Under the pieces are notes generated by a model. That model made no database searches and was not told the origin of the DNA. It saw nothing but the letters and a program-made list of their open reading frames with translations. Below, piece by piece: positions 36,701 through 49,156 of a DNA stretch of 64,000 nucleotides (the first letter of the stretch is position 1; every line of letters begins with the position of its first letter). Source of the DNA: Lutjanus erythropterus (Eukaryota > Chordata > Actinopteri > Lutjaniformes > Lutjanidae); assembly GCA_020091685.1 (NCBI GenBank), contig CM034601.1:13316472-13380471 (forward strand). The letters run 5' to 3'. The position numbers and the translations under genes are program-made.

Positions 36701-37960
36701 CTATCCATATCATCCATCTACCGTCTATCATTTCAGCTACTATTCAAAGGTTAATTCATCGTCTTCAATGAGCAGTTGTGAAACAAACATGATCTAATCT
36801 ATTCACGTAGTTTCATTCTGTGTCAATATGTATGATGACTGTGCAACTGTGATACAGAGTCATGTATTCCAAACATATTATTATTTTGCTGACTGTTACC
36901 ATGCTGGCTGACATCCCACTTTGTGTACCCATAGAGCTTTCTCACCCTGATTTCAGACTGTAGAAATTTTGCCTCCTTTGCCAGGGTTGGCAGAACTTTG
37001 CATCAGCCACTGGCCTAAAAAAGCTCATCATGTTCCTGTAAAAAAAAAAAAAAGTCCAACATATATGCAGTTACTGTTCTAGACTGATATAGCTGTGCCA
37101 GGGCAATATTCAGCTGATAATATTGGCCAACTGATATGAGTCTGTCTCTACTATCTGTTAACCTAAACAAAACTATTTGACTTCCAGCTTCCAGTGTTAA
37201 TCGTTTTAGTTTATAGTATTGCAATAGTTTTCAATAACATTTTTTATGATGTAGTAGTTTATGATGACAACAACTAGGATGAAGTCTCTTGACACTTTTT
37301 GCCAACAAATGAAAATGAGGTGAAACTTTTAGGGAGGGACCAGCAGAATATGACATGATTAAGGATGTTTGTTCCTCCCGAAGCTCCAGATCTGCCCAGA
37401 AGTATGAGTATGGAAATTCTAGAGAAATCTTAAATTTTAAAATCTAATGACTCTCAGTCAACTAAATCTAACTAAAATATGACTAAAACTAAATGGCATT
37501 TTAGTGAAAAGGCTATAAACTAAAACTAAATCAAAACTTGCTGCCAAAATTAACATGACAATGTCAGCACACTGTCTTATTTGCTAATATTCTCAGTCAA
37601 TGAGTACCTCCACTGACTGAGTGCATCTTTAATTCTATTATCCTCTTCCATCCCCATTTGAGATGAAACACTACTGAAGTCTGCAAAATCAAAGGGAGCC
37701 AAAAAGCACATCAAATTACTTGTCTTTATACAACTTGTGCTGCATGATTCAACTCTTTTGTTCCCAAAATATTGCATGGTGAGTCCAAACAGACTCAGAT
37801 ATTCACCTCATTATTCTGGGAAAAAGAAATAATTATGTTCTTGAGTTTCAAAACGAGGGGAAGGCTACAACTGCTGGAGTATTTGGTGGTCATAAAAACA
37901 TGAAAGAACTTTTGACTGACAATTAAACACATGCACAGCACTCATTTTGGGGCAAAGGGG
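36701..37960. other. No gene seen; two repeat-like fragments
   Basis: 37080-37150 (AGACTGATATAGCTG, GATAATATTGGCCAACTGAT) resembles the GATATATCGG-type family seen at 42171-42620 and 61935. 37260-37562 ends AAACTTGCTGCCAAAATTAAC after AACTAAAACTAAATGGCAT, a phrase I recall from a fish DNA-transposon tail. Both are weak assignments. A 14-base A run lies at 37040-37053. Confidence 0.35.
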
Positions 37961-38530
37961 TCACTCTCTTCTGTTCTTCTCCTCTTCTTCTTTTTTTGTG
38001 GAGGCCAACAACCGCGAGACAGTAATGCTAGCTGATTTATTTTCTTCTGTTGAACCGTCTCTAGTTACATTCTTACATACTTTCCAGCTCTCTCTCTCTC
38101 GTCCCCTCCTCATGCATCTCTCCCTTACCGTTCCTTTCCTAATGCATGTATCGATGGGTTGGTGCATCAGTGGAAGAGTATGGACGATTGCCCTCTGATT
38201 GATTTCTGTCATACAGCCTCTCAGCAGTGGGAGGCTGTTCACCCGAGATAAATGATGTTGGCTCAACAAAAGCAAATAAACCTCTTCTATCTATCACTCC
38301 CTCTCTGTCAGGTTTTTTTCTTCTGGGTCCCACCTCAACTCTGGCGTCTGCAGCTCTCTGCCACAGCATCTGACTCCCCACCCTTTGGCTTCCCGCCCTC
38401 CTGTCTCTTCCTCAGTCTCTCAGCTTCTACTTACTCTTTCTCCATTAGTCACTCTCCATTTTCACTCTGTCCTGTGCGTTTTTTCAATTTAGTCTCTCTC
38501 CCTGTAACTTTCTGTTCTTATTTGCTTAAT
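37961..38530 (+). other. Pyrimidine-rich tract
   Basis: The plus strand is mostly C and T in two pieces (37965-38140 and 38290-38530), for example CCAGCTCTCTCTCTCTCGTC and CCTCAGTCTCTCAGCTTCTA. It is split by a normal-composition segment (38140-38285). The 146-residue frame from 38252 is low-complexity, with no splice or start context worth crediting. Confidence 0.55.
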
Positions 38531-39544
38531 TTTGGCAAGTCAACAGCCCTGTTAGAAGGTTCTGCATGTCAAATTCCTACACCGCTCCTCAAAATGTCTA
38601 CTACAGCAGTTCAGTCTGGTGTTATAGTTGAACTGTTACTGAACCGACAACAGAGGAGGTCATTAATAATTTCTGGAAACAATGCAAATTAGCATGGAGC
38701 TCTAACAGTATGGCTAGAAAACACAGAGCACTAAATGAAGAGGAAATGAAAAGAAAATAATTTAAATCATAATTTCAGCATTTGTGTTAACAATGATTAT
38801 CATCTGATCCAAGCAAAATAATGAAAGCGCTATATGTGTATCTCCCAACCTGCCTCCTCTCATCTACTTCTATTCAGCTACTTAATTTCAGCATTTTACA
38901 TAAAATCACTCAGAGAACTTAAAAGTAAGTTTCATTTGAGAAAAAGTGAGTCGAGCTCAGTATGTTTTCTCTCTGCCTCCATTCGTCTTTTGTGATGGAT
39001 GTCTCCCTGTATGACAGCTGAACACTGGTGAAGAATGGAAGAAGCATCAACGAATGACAAAGGCACAAATGACTGACTCCTCAACCTGATCGAGTGTGAG
39101 ATAACTGTAAAATATTCAACCAATTTTGATTGCAGTTAATATCCACTGTAGCTGCACAATATCTCAACTTGATGTTAGGTGAGTCATTATCTAGTTATGT
39201 GCAGATAGATAGATAGAGCATGCTGTAGTAATATGAAGGAAGCAGCAGCAGTTAAAGCCTGCAGATGCAGACATGTTGATTTTGTCACCTATAGGCAAAG
39301 AAAGTAAAAGCTGCTGTTGTTTTAACACTTTCAGCAATTTTGTTTTTTCATATGTTTCTTTCTTGTGTGTTTTTGCAGCTCATTCTCACTCACAACATGT
39401 ACAAATGGAGCAGCTTGGTCAGCACCCCTGTGCTTCAAACTACGATGCTGTAGGAACCCCTCTAACATCATTTCTGGAGGTGAATCTCTAGCATCATATT
39501 TTCATGCGCCATCAAAGTCAGGTGATGTATAAAGAGAAAAAGTT
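38531..39544. other. No gene seen
   Basis: AT-rich DNA with a short GATA run at 39206-39218. No exon or repeat family recognised. Confidence 0.4.
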
Positions 39545-40290
39545 TGTGTACAAACACAGGACTTTCACCCAGGAGACTGGAGTTCAAGTGTGTGTGAAAC
39601 TAATAGTCAACATTGACTTCTTTTTAACTTATATATAGTGTACATAATTTAATGGCATGAGCTGCAACATTTTCCTATAAAAGAAATGCACTCTTATAAA
39701 TATAATCCCTCTCAATCATCACTTATTACCCACTAAGTGTGTGGTGGTGTCTGTTTCAACACAGTGTGCAGGTTGTGAGGTCAGGACTCTATAAAACATA
39801 GAAACCAACGGTTACACTGCACTCTCCATCTCCCTCCTCTGCTCTCTGACTGTGAGAGCTGCATAAAGAGTTTTACACAATACACACACACAGGCAGAGC
39901 AGAATGAGGATCGCCTCAGCTGTATTCACACAAAATGTGGCGCTGCGCGGAAGTGTGAGCGTGTTTATTTGTGCTTTATAATGTAACCACTGTTAAACAA
40001 TGTTCTCACTACCGGTGCTCACTTTCCTAATTGACGGTCTATGTCCCTCCCTCTCGCTCTCATTCGTTGAGCAAGGGTGGAAAGGCAAACTTTAAATGGT
40101 GCATTTAAAAACAATGCAGGAGATTCTCCCTTTAAGTTAGGTAAGCTAACTTACACAACTAACGGACTTATTTTAACCCAAACCATGATCTTTTCCTGAA
40201 CCTAAGCAAGTACTTTGTAGCAACTGTGACTGTTTCACACTGTTAACCATGTGTTTATTATTGTCACCATGACAACAAAATTCACCAAAG
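39545..40290 (+). repeat. Interspersed repeat split by a 0.5 kb insertion
   Basis: The first half (39550-39625) reads ACAGGACTTTCACCCAGGAG, GTGTGTGTGAAACTAATAG, CATTGACTTCTTTTTAACT. The second half (about 40160-40290) reads GGACTTATTTTAACCCAAAC, then CTGAACCTAAGCAAGTACTT and GTTAACCATGTGTTTATTAT. From memory of the family the two halves are normally adjacent. GACTTMTTTTWAC-like words flank the inserted DNA, which could be a duplicated target. The insert (about 39626-40159) ends CTCCCTTTAAG and is of unknown type. Confidence 0.5.
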
Positions 40291-42170
40291 TGTGGGGCCA
40301 CTGACCAAGCTGCCATATTTGACGAGTTGAGAGTAAGAATGTGTTGGTTTTGGAAGTTTTTAACATTAGAAAAAATTAAATGAACAACAGATTTTAACAT
40401 CATTGTGTCACACAAGTCCCTCCAGTGGATTCATGAAATTTAAGCACATTTCAGCGATGTTTGTGTCAGAGTTATTCTATCAATAGTCAACAGATATGTG
40501 AATTATTTCAGTAGCCAAGTTTTAAGACTGCAGCTCTGACACTGGCTGAAAGGAGAATAAAAATGGACACACTGTACAGAATTACTGACATGAAGCATCC
40601 AAACGAGGCCCAGAGACAAATGGATAGAATGGATCAGACTCAGCACATAAGGTCCTTGTAAAAGGGTGCCATAACAACATAATACCAGGATAACATATAA
40701 GCCACAAGCCTTTGTGTATAAGCCTCAGTGTAATACTATACTGCCTCATATTGTACATACAATTTATTTCACAATCAGAAGACTAAAGGCTTTGATCGAT
40801 AACAATACTCCAATTTAAAACTGAATTACTAATGGATGCTTTGCTATCAGTACAATCCTGAGGAAAGCTGAGATTATATGACTGAGTGCTCAGTCTACCC
40901 TAACAAAAACAAAGTGAGAGACAAAAAGAAAGAGTTTGTTCCTCCCTTGAGCATCAGACCGATGTGTAGCACCATAGAGAATCAATCAGAAAAGAGGGAA
41001 AATGAGACGCTGGCTGTACCCTGTGTGATTTTCTGGGCATATGAGTCTATTTTCTGGTTCAGGGCTGATATCACTGCAATAAAATGGATTTTTAGTTTAG
41101 TTCAAAAGCTCAGACAAACGATCTCTGGGTCCATAAAGTCAGCCTTATTTTCGTTGTTGGAGGAGCTGCTCTCAGGGCTGAGGCACAAGCTCGTGTCATT
41201 ACAGGTTAAATGTAATAAACATGTCTTAATGTGTTTATCCCTGTGAGGAAGTTCTTTAAATATTGCCCTCCTCCACTTAGAGGTCAAAAGAACAGCAACT
41301 AATGTTGGCAGTGATTCGGAGTCTCGCCCGAGGACGCCTCAGCCTGACAGATGCTGGTCAAGTCAGAAGTCTGAAGCTGCAGGAGCTGCTTTACATCTCA
41401 AGCTGTCTGCTTTTCAGCTGCGGGTAGAAGCTCGGTTGGTCAGATATTGATTAAACTGTCCCTGGCCCTGGGAATGAGTTCTGGACAAAGATGTCAGCTG
41501 TCAAATGAAAATTCAGCATTATTCAGAATGCAAGAGGCGTGCATCCCTAAGCTGTTTTGGTTCGAGCTATATTTGCAAGGTTGGCATAATAGATAACAAA
41601 AAATGAAGCATTTCTTATCCCTTCCCTCTTCCCTCTCTCTCTTCTTCTTCTCCCGGTCTTCCTCTTGATGCAGCATAATTAGTCCCCTGCATGGCAGCGT
41701 GAAATGATGTGTTTGACTGTTCAGCTTCTTAAACCAGCCGCTTCTTTTATGCCGGCGCTTCCTCACCCCTGTATTTAAGGACCGTATGCCTCGGCGACTG
41801 TGTTTCTGCTTGTTTTGTTTTGTGTGTTTGCTGAGTGGAAATGCCTCTCATGCCCGCGTGCAGGTGTTGCATTTCGCCTCAGAGAGTGACACTATGTGGT
41901 GACAGGAGTTTCCAGTTTCGAGCAGCACATTTCGTTGCCTCTTACCTTCTCTCTATCCCTCTATTGATTGCCTCTCCTAGAGTCTGTAAATCTAGGTGCA
42001 TTGATTCGGTCCATGGCACTTTGCAAGACAGGGTTTTGAAATTCATCCATTTAAATTGTAAAACTATAAAGAATGTATATTTTTATTTATTTAATTATTT
42101 TATTTTTTTATTAACTCTTGATAAATTATTGATTATTTTAATTTAATAAAACTCCAGGTTCTTAATCACC
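40291..42170. other. No gene seen; partly non-repetitive
   Basis: 41270-41770 is unique-looking and moderately GC-rich (GAGTCTCGCCCGAGGACGCC, AGCATAATTAGTCCCCTGCA) and is a weak regulatory candidate. The flanking DNA is AT-rich. No exon was recognised. Confidence 0.35.
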
Positions 42171-42620
42171 ATGGAAATTATAGAGCCTAATTGAGTCAGC
42201 CAATATTAGTAGTCCGATATCCCTCTATATCAGTATCAGCAAATTTGTTGTCTGATATGTGTCTATAGGAAAACTTTTTTCTTTTAACAGGTCATAATAC
42301 AGATTGTTGTTGTTAGGTTTATAGGCAGCATTCTATGTATATTTGATCATTTCCCTTAGTTCCGGTTTAATATATGTATATTATAATATATATATATGTA
42401 TATGTAATAAATGCATATATTTTGCTCCATTTGTGCTTTTTTTAATTTATAGTTATTTATACTTTGTCACAAGTGTAAACTCCTTGTGATATGTTTATGT
42501 ATGTATTTTATAGTCTGTTTAAAAAGAATATTGGCCAATATATCAAAATCTTAATTGTTTTACTCTCTAACATAAGTAATGGCATCAGCCCCAAAAATCC
42601 AGTATTTGTAGGGCCCTCTT
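42171..42620. repeat. AT-rich repeat with GATAT/ATATC words
   Basis: GAGTCAGCCAATATTAGTAG, TCCGATATCCCTCTATATCA and later TATTGGCCAATATATCAAAA with GGCATCAGCCCCAAAAATCC form an inverted arrangement around a TA-rich centre (42369-42420, ATATATATATGTATATG). It resembles the widespread family that contains GATATATCGG (compare 61935-61960). Confidence 0.5.
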
Positions 42621-45600
42621 AGAAACAACAGTGAGGCCAGTCAGGTTGCTTGTTGCTCATTGATTTGATGTCATTTGGATTGTTTTATGGATATTCTGCA
42701 TTGAGATCTTGGATTAAATACATGCTCAGTATGTTTTTATGACATTTTCCTTGCGTTATTCTTGCACATAATTGAGACTATAGAAGTCTAAAAAAATAGG
42801 CTCTATCAAATTATTCCAAGGGACTTAAATGACAGGGTCCCCCATATACTGTCTATCTGGGAAGGCAGGTCTATTCAACTAGCGCCCCATGGGGTAGACA
42901 TGGCCCTTTTGAATTTTTCTATGGTCCACAAGAGGCTGCCTGCAAATCAGACTGGTATGTGTGTGATAAATTGAACTAAAGTACATGTCTCTGAACTACT
43001 TTGGAGATCTGAACCATAGACTGTAGGATCTGAACTAATAAGGTTTTGTTTATGTCTTTTTAAAGCACTGATGTGCTGTGATTGGCGGCAACAGGATTAC
43101 ACACACTCCATACTGGCAATTCAATTCAATAAATCAAGCTTCACGTTGCACTCTGGGCTGATGGGGCCCCAGAGAAATTCATGTTAGCTAAAGATGGCCC
43201 CACAGTTGGGCAGATTTTGGACCAGATTAACTCCTCTCGACAAGTGGGGGCTTCCTCGATTCAAGTCTGGTCTCACCAGATCTGTCCAAATGATCCTGTA
43301 GTGTGAGGCATTCACAGACAATCTTAATGTTACTGACAGGACTGGAAATTTCAAACATGTTTGATATTACTTAAAATCTGAATGATTACTTTAGTACAGA
43401 AGTGAAACAGAGGTGTTGCCAAGCAACTGTAAACTTAACATAATCATCACTGAAGAATAGACAGCATGTGTTGGCCACAAACTGCTCCCCAGATGTTTTC
43501 TCATCCAGAATCATTTAACTTCTGCTTTTACTACAGCGAGCTGTCCATCTCCATTGTTTACATTTTGCTTCACCATGAAATCATGCAAGATTACGTGAAA
43601 TCGTGTGAGATTGTGCTCCCTCACATAAATCTTGTAGTCTGTGGGTGTGAGAGATTATAGAGACAAGAATCTGTGAAATTTCCCTGATGTGTGTGGTGCA
43701 ACCAGATTTTAAAATCTTTAAAATCTTTAAAACTCCTGTGGGGCCAGCTTCAGCTAACAGCAAGCTTCTGTCTTGAAGTTAATGGACTGACAAGTATTTA
43801 TTTACCCACCAGTTGCAATAAGCCATAAACTGATGTGTTTACAATGTGAAGAGGCATTACAAGTCAAATCACAGCTAGTTTACTTCCAGTTTTCCTGAGT
43901 GCTTCCATGAATACATCAATTAACATTATAGTGTAAACATTATTTGTAGCCATTAACAGATGAAAGATTGTGTGTGACCCACAAACCCTTAGTGATTTTC
44001 CCATTTGGCCCATTTGCTGTTGAAGTTAAATAGCCCTGTTGTGAGGAGTCCTTGACTGAAAAAAAGAGAATCTTTGTCTTAGTGTGCATATTATTAAGCC
44101 ACAGATATCTAAAACAGTGTGTCTTAAAATGTATACAACACATGCCAATGCATATAATTCACCATATGTTACACAAACACACTGGCAAGATTTTTTCCTC
44201 AGAGATTACATGAGGTACTTTGGCAAATTGGCACAACGTCCGAGAACAAATGTGATACCACTGGCACTCGCTTTTATTCTCGTTTCAAGTAGAATGTGTA
44301 GATGAAACTATTAGTAGTTGCAGGGTAGGTGGAGAGAAAAGATAGATATAAAAAGAGAGCTGGTATAATTTTCTTAAGTATGGTGGGAAGTTTTACTGTA
44401 GATAGTTATAGAACATGAAGGGAAATGACCAATTAATGTCTGACACAGAGCAACAGTGCCCCGGCCTGTCCTCACATGCACTAAAAACTAATTGTAACAA
44501 TGGGGACTTGCTTAGTTTGAAACACTTCAGAGTGGCTGTGCTGATGCAGCCACAGTGAAACTTTCCTCTTGAAGACCAGTCCTGCTGATTACTAATCAAG
44601 CCTCCTCCTCCAAATGTACAAAAAGTTTCCATTTCCGAGCCCTTTGACAGGCACCAGCCTCTTCTTGCATTCATTAATAATACTTGTGCAAATTATCACT
44701 TTCAAACAGCCATAATCCAGACTGCTCTCTTAAACATTCAGCCTGATGCAAATTAATGACCCTTCTCTGAGACACCACCACCTCTGGCCTGTCTGACTGA
44801 ACGCCAGGCCGTCACTGCTTAAACTGTCACTGTTTATATGTGTGATTTTCTTTTAATTAGCCTAATTATAACAATAAATTTCAGAGGGGAAAAATTCTAA
44901 ATATAATCTGTAACATTTCTCTCAAAAACTTGTAGAGACAGCTTCATGCACCCTCCTTTTTTTTGCTTATTCATGGAGGTTACACTGAGTGATACTGCAG
45001 CCATTTTATTATTGCATGAACCAGACATACATAAACTATGCACTGATTGTCAATGTTTTTACTCCCATGTTGGTCATCAGGTTTTTGGCTATTTGGGTTT
45101 CTGTTATATTATCCCCAGGTCTATTCAAAGCCATCTATCAACCCACAGATCTGTCAGTCAATCCTACATCTACTATTTCTCCATTACCACTTTACCTTTG
45201 ACCCCTCCATTGACTAAATATCCATCTATCCATCTCTTCTTTCATCTTGATCCTTACATATATATATACTGTATATGTATAAAATGAGAAAGCAAACAGC
45301 AATGCTATTTAAAGAAATTAGTAGTAAATATCAACACACCATTGATGCTCAGGCTAAAGTTAACAAAATGCCGGTCAAATTAAAAATGAAACGGGTAATA
45401 AAAATCTCTAAATTGCAATATTAACTGCGATAGTTTCCATGCAGAGAACTCATGTATACAACTTGGTCTGGCTTGTTCTTTAGTACTGATTTCAGATATT
45501 CACATGTGAGTGTGTCCTCTGTGGGATAACATGGGAGATAAATGGGAGCCTATGACCTGGCGATTCTTTACAGTGAGAAAAATAGAGTGGTTTTTAATCT

Positions 45601-46159
45601 GAAAGCAACCAAGCGGGCGGCCTAAAGCAGCAGAAAATGTTGGCAGCCACCAGAAGAAGGAAATACATACCACACATACAGCAGAGCGCTGTCTTAAAAA
45701 TTAATAAAATAACTACACTCTTCAGTAGAAGGATGAAAGGTGCACAGGTTAGTGACAGAGAGGAAAACATAGCAAATTCTGAAAAGCATATTTTGCCAAA
45801 TTCATTAGTATTGGTATGATTTAAAATACCTCCACGAAATAAATATTTGCACAGCAAAAGATTATCTCATAAGAAAAACAGATCTGACCAAAGATCCCTG
45901 AAAAATGCTTTGTTTTTGTGGTTGAAAAATCAAAAGACAAAATAATAAAGTTTAAGAGTTTACTAGTGACATCATTTTTTCCAGACTAAATTATGACCAC
46001 AACGTATGAAAAAAAAAAAAATACTGACAGCCAAAATTAAGACGGAATTTCTGTTAATTATGCCCTGAAGTGGAAAGATGAGACAAAGTAGTTGGCTCTG
46101 TCCAGGCAGGCTGCCTAAGTCCTAACTATTAAATCTAGCTATCTTAAAAAAACTGGATG
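42621..46159. other. No gene seen; unassigned DNA
   Basis: Contains a repeat fragment at about 42925-42960 (CACAAGAGGCTGCCTGCAAA, shared with 6280), two TA runs (45258-45282), and a 14-base A run near 46009-46022. No exon was recognised. The candidate regulatory segment at 44680-44870 is listed separately. Confidence 0.4.
44680..44870. promoter_or_regulatory. Candidate enhancer with octamer/homeodomain composite
   Basis: ATGCAAAT (44746-44753), the POU octamer, overlaps a following ATTAAT core. The segment then continues with CACCACCTCTGGCCTGTCTG and CTGAACGCCAGGCCGTCACT. It lacks repeats. The motif is real in the sequence; the regulatory role is inferred. Confidence 0.3.
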
Positions 46160-46550
46160 AAACCATTCACTGCCAGGCAAACTCTTTTACTACAAAGCCA
46201 AGCTGTTGTAACACATGCAGGATGTGTCTTGGCATTGTTGCTGAAATGCTGAAGGCAGGCACATCTCTGAAAAAGACATTGTCTGGATGGCAGCATGTTT
46301 TGCTCCAGAACCTGTACCCCTTTCAGCATTAATGGTTCCTTCACAGATGTGACAGTTACTCGTGATGCCATTGGCACTAACACGCCCCCATACAGTCACA
46401 CATGCTGGCGTTGGAACCTTAAGCTAGTCACAATCTGGATGCTCCCTGTACTGTTTTCAACTGAATGGTGGTCAAAAAACAATTTGCAAATCACTGTATT
46501 TAATTTTTATTTGCATTTTACACCGCTTTCTAACTTTTTTGGACAGGGAA
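46160..46550 (-). mobile_element. Decayed, internally deleted Tc1-type transposon, copy C
   Basis: On the minus strand the transposase core region is readable: ATGGCAGCATGTTTTGCTCC, AACCTGTACCCCTTTCAGCA, TTAATGGTTCCTTCACAGAT, and ACACGCCCCCATACAGTCAC on the plus strand. A 69-residue frame (46399 to 46190) includes CEGTINAERG and FQQQCQD, the latter at the place where functional relatives have FQQDNAK, so the second catalytic aspartate is displaced or lost. Downstream it jumps to subterminal sequence (TTTGCAAATCACTGTATTTA) and an end-like CTAACTTTTTTGGACAGG. The N-terminal domain is absent. Confidence 0.85.
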
Positions 46551-48037
46551 TTTGTCTGACATCAGAGCTGTATCGAGTGAAGAATGCTGCCAAATTTAGC
46601 AGAAGACCTCAGCAATATATAAAAGTCTAATTGTCAGGTAATAAACATTATCAGTGTCTGAAAACCAATAATGATGCACCAATACTGACTTATGCATTCA
46701 TTTTTATATGATAGGGAAGAATGTGTCGGGAACACATTCTCGGCTGAGATGACTTGGAATTTTTACAGCCAGGAGAATTATTCTTCAGAAAAATCCATTA
46801 CATTAAACTGCCTGAGAAAATTATGGCTAAAACTGAGGAAAAATTAAAGCTGAGTTCCCCTGACTAAGTCTTTAATTCACAACAATTTTCAGTAAACAGC
46901 TAAGATTAAAATTAAATTTAGTCTAGTTTTAAATTCTTGTCAAAACTAAACAGTAGAGCTTACACACTGCAAACATTTGTACAATGTGTGACGACATGTG
47001 TACACACAACCGTTATGTATACAGTACATTTACATTACATTTATGGTAATAAAAGTGCACAGGGCATATTGGTCCCGGCAAACAGAAACGCCCTGGCAGA
47101 GTGTCCGCTGTTGAATTATCTATGATGTCAGCGCCAACAAACAGGCTGTAATCAGCAAACAATTGCACGAGCATTATCACTGCCCGACAGAGTGCTCACC
47201 AGCCACTATCTCTGTCCCTCCGTCACACACGTTCGCTCATTATCCATTTGTTACTCACTCACACACACACACATACATACACACACACAAGGTTTAGGAA
47301 GGTTACTTTCAAACTGTAATTGCTTACAGATTACCGAACGTTTCCTCATGACTGAAGTAATCCTGACACTATGCTGACTCTGTCATGGTTACGCTCAGAT
47401 CTGGATGACTCCGGAATCTGAGGTTAAATGGCGATTCGTTTAATTTTAATTTCACCATTATCATCATTTGTAAGAATGATCATCCATTCTTCATCCTTTG
47501 ACTGATGACTTTATTAATTTTTTTTTTCTCCATCATTAGCAACATTGAGCCTTACTGTCCCTCATTTTCTCTTCTATTCCTCTCCCCTCTGGTAACAATC
47601 ATTCTCATTTTCGCTCAGTTTCCATCCACTTGTTTCATCCCTTCTCAATCACTCCACTCTTTGTCTTCCCAATCTGTCATCTGACCCCTCTTATCCCTTT
47701 CTGCCAACATAATGGAGTGCCTTTACAGACTTGTCTCCCTCTGTCTCCTTTTCTGTCTTTAGTCTCACTCTTTAGTACTCTTTCCCAACATCCTTCCCTC
47801 TTCCCCAGTCACTTGTTCTCTTTCTTTGACCAATCTAACTCTCCTTTCTAGCTCTAGCCTCGATGGGATCTGATGATAGAGCTTCAGTAGCAGTTTTTCT
47901 GTGATGCTGGTTGCAGCAGTGAGGGATATGACAGCCTTTTTGGGCGTCCATAATGATGAGTGTAAGCCTTGGCCTGTCGCTGAGACCCATGGAGCAGCAT
48001 TCAATACAGTCTGTGCATGTGTGGCTATTGTATAGTG
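46551..48037. other. No gene seen; includes unique and pyrimidine-rich DNA
   Basis: 47035-47185 is non-repetitive (TTGGTCCCGGCAAACAGAAA, CTATGATGTCAGCGCCAACA) and may be regulatory. A CA run lies at 47258-47290. 47560-47860 is C/T-rich on the plus strand, and its frames are discounted. 47870-48030 is ordinary unique sequence. Confidence 0.4.
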
Positions 48038-48691
48038 ACACTCTTAGAAATAAAGGTGCTAACTAGAACCAAAAAGGACTCTGCAAGAGAACCCTTTTAG
48101 GTTTCTAGAAGTACCTTTTTATTAAGGCTCCAACAGGAAGGAGGATTCAAAGATAATAACCCAGCATAAAGGGTTATATCTGGAATCATCTGTGAAAGGT
48201 TTCACTCAGAACCCCCTATGCGAGGTTCTAAAAAGAACTCTTCCATGGTGTAATGGCACCACCCAGAACCCTTTCTGGGTGTTCTGTGGAGGGGAACCCA
48301 TCTGAAGGGGATCTACTGAGAACCCTCAAGTTTTATCCAGAAACCAGCAAGGGGGTTCTACTCTTTTATACTACAAGAATTTTATCTAGAACTTGCGTTT
48401 GGGGTTATACAGACAGCCCTTGTAAAGTCCAAGACTTTTATCTAGAACCCACTCAGGGGGTTCTTCCGAAAACATCTTTATTCCAAGAGTTTTTTCTAGA
48501 GCCCACTTAGGGCGTTCTAATGAGGTTTCTTATGGTTATTCAAGGATTTCAACAATTCTTTACCTTTAGACTGACAGGGAACCCTTGACAAACCCTTTTT
48601 TCAATAAAGGGTTCTTCTCAAACAAATGGTTTTCAGTAAAACCTCAGCGCTTCTGGAGGAACCCTTTTACAACCCTTATTGCTAAGAGTGT
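48038..48691. mobile_element. Short DNA transposon with ACACTCTTAG ends and AGAACCC internal repeats
   Basis: The element begins ACACTCTTAGAAATAAAGGT and ends ACCCTTATTGCTAAGAGTGT, an inverted pair of about 19 bases. The interior is a series of related units of about 50-60 bases with phrases such as TTTTATCTAGAACCCACTCA, GGGGGTTCTTCCG and AGAACCCTTTCTGGGTGTTC. I recall the family from fish genomes. It has no transposase. The 85-residue frame at 48253-48510 is a by-product of the internal repeats. Confidence 0.75.
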
Positions 48692-49156
48692 ACATACTGC
48701 ACCTCATCTTATAAATCATTCATGCCTCCTCCTCTGCCCTGTGTCCCATGTATCAGTTACACCTACTTAGTCGCAGATAGGACCCTCTTTTGCCTGCGAG
48801 CACTCCAGAATTTTTTTAGGCCTGGATTGTGCGAGAAATGTCACGACTTCCATGGCTCACATTTCTCATTCTGCAGATGTTTTCATCCATAAGACTGCCA
48901 CTGACTGCTGATGTTTTTGTTTATTGTCGTTCTCAGGAGGCTAAAGATGCTGTTGTTCAGGAAAATCCCAGGAGGCTGACTGTTTCTGAGCGGTAATGAT
49001 AATACCATGTTCAGTTAATTGAGTTACACAACTTGTCTGTTGTAATGTAACTCAACCTCTGCAGTAGTGACTGCATGACTGAGGTGTCTGGAACCACAGG
49101 ATGGTAGAATGAAACCAAACCAAAAAAACACAACTAAATAGTGTGTACTTACATGC
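48692..49156. other. No gene seen
   Basis: Unique AT-rich DNA between two transposons. GGAGGCTRA occurs twice (48938, 48972). Confidence 0.35.

Noticed and set aside
38252..38692. 146-residue forward frame
   Set aside because: Pyrimidine-rich DNA yields Ser/Phe/Leu/Pro-rich text in any frame; no other coding evidence.
48038..48691. CRISPR-like array because of recurring AGAACCC units
   Set aside because: Units vary in length and sequence, occur in both orientations, and are bounded by transposon inverted repeats in a vertebrate genome.
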